Shown here: piece after piece, positions 56,101 through 64,000 of the stretch | How the letters are laid out: each line of letters begins with the position of its first letter | How positions within the stretch are numbered: the stretch's first letter is position 1 | Source of the DNA: Brachypodium distachyon | Taxonomy: Eukaryota; Streptophyta; Magnoliopsida; Poales; Poaceae | Reading direction: 5' to 3' | Assembly (NCBI RefSeq): GCF_000005505.3 | Contig: NC_016131.3 | Span: 65,434,355 to 65,498,354, forward strand | DNA: 64,000 nucleotides | Translations under genes and position numbers: made by a program | The notes under the pieces: generated by a model | What the model was told of the DNA's origin: nothing | What the model saw: the letters and a program-made list of their open reading frames with translations, nothing else | Database searches by the model: none

Positions 56101-57414
56101 CTTGCACGCGCACGGCGCGTCCCGCTGGATAGCTGGATCGACCGATAGGCCATTCACGTCACACAGTGCGCCAAGCCGCAGCTTGTGGCCGCGCTTGCAC
56201 GAGGAGCGATTTTTCTTGCAGTCTCCTTCTCATCCTGTGAGTTTATCTCTGCGACGAGAGATTTTTTTTCATATGAATTAGCGGCGGGGTTTGGCTGGCG
56301 TGTACGACATGGAGAGCGCGCGAGAAAACAAAAGGGACACCCGCTCCGGCGCTCTGGGACAAGATGTTGATTTATTTAGTTCTTTATTTATTCCGTGATA
56401 AGATGATCGTATAGAAGGGTGTACTTTTCTCTCCAAAGTCCACGGCGGCCGGAGGCGGGAGGCCGTATCTGGTAAAGGGCTCAAGTTGTCGCAAAAAAGA
56501 AGAAGTGAAAGGGCTCAAGTGCTCTCGCTTAACGGCCTCTCGCTAACGCTGTGTGCTTCGTCAGATATGGCCTGCCCGGGATCATGGATATATACTGTAG
56601 TAAAAATGGATCATTCAGGCTGCTGACGCGGCAGAATATAACTATCGGCTCGTGCCACTATGAACTCGCCAGGAGGCATCGTGTCCCGTTGCCCGCGTTG
56701 GCCGACGGGGCACCGGCCGGCTGGCCGCGGCGGCCAAATATATCGACGAGGAGCGGCTTTGCGCTTCGAGGGAGCAAATGGGGGATGGAAAACTACTTGG
56801 AACAAGGGAGCGTGGATCTCGACAGACTCGAGGACCGTGTTGGCATCGCTCTTTGCCGCGCGGGTGGTGAGCAAAACCTGCAAGAGATGCAATCTTTTTT
56901 TTTGGGGGAAGACGCAAGAGATGCAATCGAGAGAGTTTCTTGCTGTTGTCCGTGCTGAGTGCTGACCAGGCCAGCAGCACCGTGATAGACTGGCGCACGG
57001 GTGAAGCGGAACGGAGGGTAGTTGGTCCGTGGTACACGTGGCGTTTTGGTTATTTTCCAACTGAGGTTTCACCAATGTTACCCGCAAGCGCAACACAAAT
57101 TTCCCTGCGATTTCGTGTCGGCGCCGAGATCCATGGTACAGTTTGCCATTTTGGCCAAGCTTTGGCGTCATTATGTTGCGTAAGAATTGTGCACATCCCG
57201 TCAAAACATATTGTGCTAAATCCCATGCATGCATTGATTTGGCAACGAGCAAGTCTGACCCGGTTAAATCCAATCCAGCGAAACTAGATAGATCAAAGGA
57301 ACTAGTAAAAGCTACTAGTAGCCACTGACAAACAGAAAGAAAAAACCAGTTTAAATTTCTATACCATGAATTGTGATGGGTATCCGAACGATTCAAAACT
57401 GTAACTAACTTATA
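53171..57414. other. intergenic, no gene supported
   Basis: 53.64-54.18 kb is a GC-rich island starting near GAGAGCCCGTGCGGGCC, open on several frames but with no known domain; it resembles the island at 23.3-23.7 kb in character. A MITE-like fragment lies near 55570 (CCTCCGGCCAAATTATTTGT). Open frames at 55.7-57.4 kb, including a 280-codon minus-strand one, have no domain and partly derive from the MITE at 57415. Confidence 0.5.
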
Positions 57415-57526
57415 CTTCCTCTGATTCATATTTATTGATTCAAATTTGTCCAAATATGACTGTATCTATGTCAAAACGCGTCTAGATCCATATAATATTT
57501 CGACAATTAATATGAATCGGAGTGAT
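57415..57526. mobile_element. Stowaway MITE, ends degraded
   Basis: Left end CTTCCTCTGATTCATATTTA after TA, right end TTAATATGAATCGGAGTGA before TTA, with the internal CAAATATGACTGTATCTATG and TATAATATTTCGAC segments. Confidence 0.78.
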
Positions 57527-58273
57527 TAATTATAGATCTAAGACGAGAGACATCAGCCGAATTTAAATGTGCTAGCTAAACTGACTGACGGGACCCTTAG
57601 TTAAGAGAGAGGAGATTACTGTATCTTTTACGCAAGCTACGGCTCGAACCAAAGTAAATTAACTCTGGGTGCGATCTCTTGTGCTGCGCGCCCATTGTCC
57701 GCTCCCCTTAATTTCTTCAGTTCTTTGAACCAGTTTTTTTTTCCGAATGTGTAAGTTGTCTGTTTTAGAGATCAGTAGATTATTATTATTATTATATTTT
57801 GGATACTGAATAGGTTATGGATTTGTAATGCTAAGGAGTAAGTGACTTGAATTTATCGCTTATTTTTGGACGGAGTGAGTATTATTTTTCATACTGTTAG
57901 TATACACGCAGGTGGGTCGCAGATTTGCAGCTCCATGAGCTACGGACGTATAAGATGAAAAATTGGAAGACTTCTCGCAATGTTCGCAAAAAAATAAAAA
58001 TCGGAAGACTTCTCGCAGAGGAAAAAAATTTGAAGACACCAGCGACCTGGCTTTGATGGGCCGTGTTTCCCTGAGCCCATGTGAGCGTGGCGAGGCTAAA
58101 CACTAAGGAGTAGCGAGCGACCCGGAGAACACGGCCGCGGCGCGCCACGCGTCGCGCTCGCCGGGCGCTGCAACCCGCAACCGCCTCGAGAGCCCTCGAC
58201 GCCATCTTGGCGGGGGAAGCAGCGACCGATGCGATGCCTACGTGCGCGCGTTGCCGCGCTTGTCGGGCTGCTC
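57527..58273. other. upstream region of Rab GDI
   Basis: Contains a half-MITE near 57835-57885 (GGAGTAAGTGACTTGAAT and GGACGGAGTGAGTA). The 3' part (58.08-58.27 kb) is GC-rich promoter-type sequence. Confidence 0.45.
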
Positions 58274-58281
58274 CATATATA
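58274..58281 (+). promoter_or_regulatory. probable TATA box of Rab GDI
   Basis: CATATATACG in an otherwise GC-rich context, about 138 bp upstream of the start codon. This predicts transcription from near 58305 and a purine-rich leader of about 105 nt. Confidence 0.55.
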
Positions 58282-58411
58282 CGCGCGATGAGCCGAGAAG
58301 GAAGAGATCACCGGCAGGAGGAGGAGAAAGGTCGAGGCTCGCCAGCCAAGGGAAGGGGAAGGAAGGAGAGGGGAGGAGATCTGGTGGACCGGGGGAGGAG
58401 GATTTGGAGAG

Positions 58412-61400
58412 ATGGATGAAGAGTACGACGTGATCGTGCTGGGAACGGGGCTCAAGGAGTGCATCCTCAGCGGCCTCCTCTCCGTCGATGGCCTCAAGGT
58501 GAGATGGGATCCGTCGACGTCACCTTCTGTTCCCTTTCTAATTTGTTCATGTGCTCCTGTGTCCCATGAGGCCATGACAATGTGTGCATTTTGGCATTAT
58601 CAAATCGGAAACGTGGCTGGGTGTATCACCATTGTCCAGTAAGGGTATGTAGGAATAGGATCAGAAGATATTACGATGGACAGTTGTTAGAATACGGAAC
58701 GGAAATGTTGATTCTAGGATGCCCCTGAAGTTGTTAAATTAGGATATAGCGAATGTTCTCTCATGAATTGTCTATAACTATGGTCAAGAACTCAAGATAG
58801 ACCTTCTGATTCAAACCGATTTAATCTTTTTTCATGTCGTTGTAAACTGATAATATAGCTTCTGCATCAGTTCACAGCGCAGGCAGTGATCTCAAATCCA
58901 AATCATAAAAAAAAGTGAACTGATCAACCTTTTGAAGAAAAACAATATTGATTAATAATAACCACGTTATCCTAAAGGCTAAACGTTCCCCTTTTGACAA
59001 GGGTACAATGCACACTTTGAACTCAGAAGTCATAATTTTTGTTACTTCAATGTCTATGAGCAGGTTCTTCACATGGACAGGAATGATTACTACGGAGGAG
59101 AATCTACATCCCTTAATCTGACGAAGGTGTTGTAACATGACCCTTGCATTGATATTTCCGTTTTGACGCAGCTGCTATTGGAAGAGCTGTAGTCAGAATG
59201 TGTCGTCATGTTACCAAAATACAAAAAATGACATAAATTTCCGTGAATGTAAAGTTATGCCGTCCAATGTTTTGTTCCATTTGCTCGATAGATATGGAAG
59301 AGATTCAAAGGCAGCGAAAGCACTCCTGACCATCTGGGTGTCAGCAAGGAATACAATGTTGACATGGTGCCCAAGGTCTGATGTCACCTGCAAAATCTGC
59401 TCATTTGATCTCTTATACTTTTGATATTTTGTTGATCACTGTAAATTGTGAGTTTGCAGTTCATGATGGCCAATGGAGCATTGGTCCGTGTTTTGATCCG
59501 CACGAGCGTGACAAAGTATCTGAACTTCAAGGCCGTGGATGGCAGCTTCGTGTACAATAATGGGAAGGTATGGATCAGATATTCAGATATGATACGATTG
59601 TTAAACATGTACATATGATGTTCTTATTCCTCTTTGGTGATGCCGGTAGATCCACAAAGTCCCTGCAACCGATGTTGAAGCCTTGAAATCTAACCTGATG
59701 GGCCTGTTTGAAAAGCGGCGTGCTAGGAAGTTCTTCATTTACGTTCAGGATTATGAAGAGGATGACCCAAAGTCACACGAAGGCCTGGATCTGCACAAGG
59801 TCACGACAAGGGAGGTCATCTCGTAAGTTTCTTTCGGTTGTGTTACATTTTTTTTTTCTGTGAAGTGAACAAAAAGTAGAAAACCAAGTTGTACTTGGCC
59901 ATCATTTCCTAATGCAAAGGCTATGATTGCTTGGATCAGCAAGTATGGGCTGGAGGACGACACAGTTGACTTTATTGGTCATGCATTAGCACTTCACCGG
60001 GATGACAACTATCTGGATGAGCCTGCAATTGACACTGTCAAGAGAATGAAGGTACTATATTTCCACCAACTAAACAAACAAGTTTTTGGAGTCAGCATAC
60101 ATTTTGATCACTACTGTACAACCATGCATTGCTGAATTCAATATGCATCTGGGAAGTAGTTGTTCAAGTCTTCAAGATCCTGACCTGACCATTTGTTTTA
60201 TGAAAGTAGAGAAGATCCTAACTGTATTATTGAAAGGTAGATTAGATATGACCTGCACTGTACACCTTAATAAGAGCATGATTGAAGTTGCTGCTAAGGG
60301 TCCAACTGGACAATAGAAGACTTAACAATGATACCTGTCCCATAGTATTTCCTTCTCTTGTTATTAGTGTCTATTGCATTCTCTCATTTCTGTGGTCCTC
60401 ATCTTTATTCAGTATGATTAAGATTAACAAACATTAGGTTACACACATGCTCATTAAAACGACCTTCAAAATGGCATGTATTCATGTGCTAGTTTCAGTT
60501 CCTGGCTAGTTGTTCTTGACTTTGTGACCACTCAACTTCATCATTGCTTTACCTATATAAATGATTGATCACGTTGCTCTGATAATGTTCAAAACTTCAG
60601 GGTTTATTTTCCTGGACCAAAATATGGATCATCCGGTCATCATAAGATATACACCATGGTTTCACCCACATGACACACTTTTAGCTGAGAATTTCTACAC
60701 CCACATTGCATATCTTTAGCTGTACACATGACTTAACAGATAAAAAATTTCGATACGAAAATGATATATATTATCTGTCATGTCACGTGAAATAGCTTTC
60801 AGCTGAAGATATGCAATGCAGGTGAAACAGAAGACATGATAGATAGTTTGACAATAGGTATATCGTGACATATGGAGCAAAAACATAATTAAAATCTGAT
60901 CCTCACATTGGTCTTCTGCTTCAATAGCTATATGCGGAATCATTGGCACGCTTCCAAGGTGGATCACCTTATATCTACCCTTTGTATGGGCTAGGAGAGC
61001 TCCCGCAGGTATGGCCATGTCAATTTATCAGGAATTGATACATGTTTCAACTTTATTACAACTCATACTGAGAATGCTGTAACAGGCCTTTGCTCGTCTG
61101 AGCGCTGTTTATGGTGGCACATACATGCTCAACAAACCAGAATGCAAGGTAACTGAGTTTTTCCAGACAGTTCATCACTCGACAGTGCTCCAAGACTAGT
61201 TTCTAGATCTTCAGTCAACATGCTTAAATTTGGCAACTGTTTGCAGGTTGAGTTTGATGAGAGTGGTAAAGCATTTGGTGTGACTTCCGAAGGGGAGACT
61301 GCAAAATGCAAGAAGGTTGTTTGTGACCCCTCGTACTTGACTGACAAGGTACACATACCTTTGTGACTTGCAAGCATTACATTTCAGATTCAGATTTGTG

Positions 61401-62248
61401 GTAGTATATGACCTTGAAGTACTTCAAAAATGATGAACAGGTCAAGAAGGTTGGAAGGGTGGCACGTGCGATATGCATAATGAAGCATCCGATTCCTGAC
61501 ACTAAGGATTCTCACTCTGTGCAGATTATCCTCCCAAAGAAACAGCTGAAGCGCAAATCAGACATGTATGTAATTTAAAAACAAATGCAAAAAATGGACT
61601 TTTAAGACAATCTTAATTAGACATGGAGTACTGTACTACTGTTCACTTGGTGCTTGCTGTGATATTGCTTTTAAGTGTAATAGCAGTACCTGACACAATT
61701 ATTTTGCAGGTACGTGTTCTGTTGCTCATATGCTCACAACGTTGCGCCGAAAGGCAAATTCATCGCCTTCGTGTCGACCGAAGCTGAGACTGACAAGCCT
61801 GAGATCGAGTTGAAACCCGGGATTGATCTACTTGGCCCCGTGGAGGAGACATTCTTTGACATCTATGATCGATACGAACCTGTGAATACTCCTGAAGAGG
61901 ACAACTGTTTCCTGACAAATGTAAGTCTAATCAACCACAGCTTGCTCCTTTACACTTGACAGCACTACAGGAGTGTTCATAATCCTTGGTTTTTGCAGAG
62001 CTATGATGCGACCACCCATTTTGAGACAACGGTTAAGGATGTGCTTGCTTTGTACAGCAAGATCACTGGAAAGGTAAACTGCACTAGTTTATTTTTTTCA
62101 TTCTGAAGTAGATTATTATAAGAGCAAAGAAGCATTCGGCCAGAAATGTTTTTTTAGTAATGTAATAATTTGCACCGGTTCAATGCAGGATCTTGATCTT
62201 TCTGTGGATCTGAATGCTGCCAGTGCTGCTGAACCTGAAGCTGCTTGA
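58412..62248 (+). CDS. Rab GDP-dissociation inhibitor (GDI)
   Basis: Extracts GDP-bound, prenylated Rab GTPases from membranes and recycles them. Thirteen exons: 58412-58498, 59064-59126, 59292-59375, 59460-59567, 59650-59822, 59940-60051, 60928-61008, 61086-61148, 61247-61348, 61441-61565, 61710-61920, 61999-62073, 62189-62248, giving 447 aa, the normal GDI length. The N-terminus [20 protein letters not shown] is the dinucleotide-binding-fold signature of the GDI/REP family. [12 protein letters not shown] and [20 protein letters not shown] follow, matching the Rab-binding platform. [31 protein letters not shown] and the C-terminal [20 protein letters not shown] region are all in place. All junctions are GT-AG and in frame. 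Exon 3 begins with Ile (IWKRF) where most GDIs have Leu. An isoform number cannot be given. Confidence 0.96.
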
Positions 62249-63792
62249 ACATTTGTTACTAATAGACAATTTTCATTTTTCTTTCTTAATGCATTCTTAG
62301 ATGGATCTGTTTCCCTAATCCATTACTTGATTTTGGGGTTCCAATTGTCCTTTCTGAAACAAAGTACAGTATCATGGATTTATATTATATATCTAATAAT
62401 CTTCACATGTCTTCACTAGTGAGTGTGGGAGTACAAATTGCATTGTTCATGTATGCTCATTCTCAACAAACCTCATGTGTTGCAGCACATATGTCCAGAC
62501 AGCAGGCCCCTGTACTGTTTTTAGTTTTTCTTTTTTCCGTTTCGAAGAAAAGGTCAAGGCGAAAAGTAAATGACTCTGGGATTTGGGGAGAGAATTATTC
62601 TATTCTAGTGTTCATCTACCTCTTGTACTGATGACAGTAGGATAAATTAAGTGCACGATGTTGCTGTCTCTCCACGCTTCCAACTTTTCATGAGCTGAGA
62701 AAGAAATAATTGTGGATGCATGACAGAGGAAAAATGATGGGAGGAAGAAAACCGATGGAGTCTTTAATATATTGTTCAGTCCTGTGGTTGATAACCCTAA
62801 ATAGTTTCTCATGTTACTCATAGTATTGGTAGTAGCAGACTTAAAACTCAATCTAATGAATAGCTTTATCAAGGCTAGAGAGAAAATGATGTGGTGTGGG
62901 CTCTAAACATTTAAGGTAAAGGATCAAAGGCTAACAGCCTTTATCTTGCTGCTAGCAGCACACACACCATCATGGACCAAATCATTTAGTTTCAAGCTAG
63001 GCACTACACTAGCATCTTGAAATGACACCCATATCCTGTTAGGATCCTTTTTGTTGGAGCCAACCGATCTATTAGGGGTCAGAAAAGCAGCAGCAAAAAT
63101 TGCTACCTTTGGCAGGTTAGGTCAAAAGTGTGGTGCTTCAAGAAAGATAACCACAGGGTACAAGAGTTTAACCGCCGTTTGCATATTGTCGTACCGTAGC
63201 CTCAAAACTGAATCTATTTTTAATTTTTTATTGTGTATTGTTTGTGACTATGTGCATTTGACCCGTCCAGTTAGAAAGAGGGTAAGTTGGTTATTGCTTG
63301 CACGGAACGTACCTTGTCATTGCCGGTCCGTTGCTAGTACGCGGGCTGCCGCTGCTGTACACGTATACGCTCTTAAAAAAAAGGAAACTTAGTGCACGTC
63401 TCATGAAGCAGAACGTATCTTGTATTCTTGTCTTGGCCGGCAGGGTATATGTAGTTTTTGGCAGGAAATTTTACCGTCGTATATCGTACTCAACATATTA
63501 ATCTTGGTATGTCCATATGTATTGACTCTTTCGCCATCGAGCTGGTCAGCGAATACGTTCTGCTGTGCTTCTAGTATCCATCGAGCTGGCATTTTTCTAC
63601 GATGTAACCAATGTCCCCTCGTTGACAGTATCTTGTTACATGTTTGATGTTTCCAAGTATACAACATATACAAGGTATTTTTTGGGAGGCCCAATTATAA
63701 AGCTTACAAAGATCAGACCGTGATCTCCGACTGCGAGAGATTCTTAAACATGTGCTTGAGTGTGCGTTGTGCGGCGCATCGTCAAGAACCTA
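62249..63792. other. Rab GDI 3' flank and intergenic
   Basis: The 3' UTR is likely within the first few hundred bases. Beyond that the sequence is AT-rich with short open frames only and no recognised gene. Confidence 0.5.
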
Positions 63793-63913
63793 CTCCCTCC
63801 GTCCAAAAGATGTTTCAAGTTTGTCAAAATTTAAATGTATCTAAATATAACTTAGTATATAGATGCATTCAAATTTAGTCAAAGTTGAGACATTTTTTGT
63901 TGGACGGAGGGAG
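63793..63913. mobile_element. Stowaway/mariner-type MITE
   Basis: 121 bp bordered by TA. Left end CTCCCTCCGTCCAAAAGATG, right end TTTTTGTTGGACGGAGGGAG, with inverted inner arms TCAAAATTTAAATG and CATTCAAATTTAGTC. Confidence 0.9.
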
Positions 63914-64000
63914 TATTAGAAAAGCTTAATTTATCTACACTGTCCATGAGCACAACTACATTTCGCTTCGTGCACGTCTTTTTATGCCTTTTTCTATCTT

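Noticed and set aside
56611..57453. 280-codon open frame on the minus strand
   Set aside because: It has no domain, an irregular composition, and its first codons come from the Stowaway MITE at 57415-57526. Other frames over the same region are equally open.
1..64000. tRNA, rRNA, snoRNA or CRISPR features
   Set aside because: None was recognised by eye on either strand. A tRNAscan or Infernal run would be needed to exclude small RNA genes.

Overview
The window is nuclear DNA from a grass. The genes are plant nuclear genes with GT-AG introns, high-GC first exons and AT-rich introns. The intergenic DNA carries many short Stowaway-type (TA target) and Tourist-type (TTA/TAA target) MITEs. The density (eight intact genes in 64 kb with compact introns) and the MITE families suggest a small-genome pooid such as Brachypodium. 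That species guess is an inference; no marker in the window proves it.

Layout. 0-5 kb: transposon-rich intergenic DNA with a direct duplication, a MITE nested in another MITE, and a long-TIR element that appears to carry a coding fragment. 5.4-9.7 kb (minus): a ten-exon poly(A)-binding protein gene, transcribed away from the next gene, an ARF GTPase-activating protein (10.4-13.0 kb, plus), across a 733-bp shared upstream region. 16.3-18.5 kb (plus): an ALY/REF mRNA-export adaptor. 20.5-24 kb: repeats, including an 861-bp Tourist-like element with a GC-rich interior. 24.8-28.0 kb (minus): a cytosolic UDP-xylose synthase with 12 coding exons. 28.3-34.4 kb: intergenic, with two tandem-repeat blocks and a 5'-truncated LINE flanked by perfect 19-bp target duplications. 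34.4-35.2 kb (plus): a secreted DUF26 (Gnk2) protein. 37-37.7 kb: a broken glutaredoxin-family gene. 38.1-38.6 kb (plus): a small glyoxalase/VOC protein. 41.3-43.7 kb (plus): a cytosolic HSP70 with a textbook heat-shock element and TATA box. 44.7-48.7 kb: a repeat island with a roughly 0.9-kb 22-bp satellite, a 38-bp GC-rich repeat and an unexplained coding-like stretch. 50.6-52.2 kb (minus): a long alpha-crystallin-domain protein. 58.4-62.2 kb (plus): a 13-exon Rab GDP-dissociation inhibitor.

The genes form no operon-like system. They are housekeeping genes in mRNA handling (PABP, ALY), vesicle traffic (ARF GAP, Rab GDI), cell-wall sugar-nucleotide supply (UDP-xylose synthase) and stress (HSP70, HSP20-like, DUF26, glyoxalase). 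I found no convincing new multi-gene system. The most unusual items are the transposon events with readable histories, a GC-AG intron in the PABP gene, the satellite blocks, and the orphan coding-like stretch near 47.2 kb.
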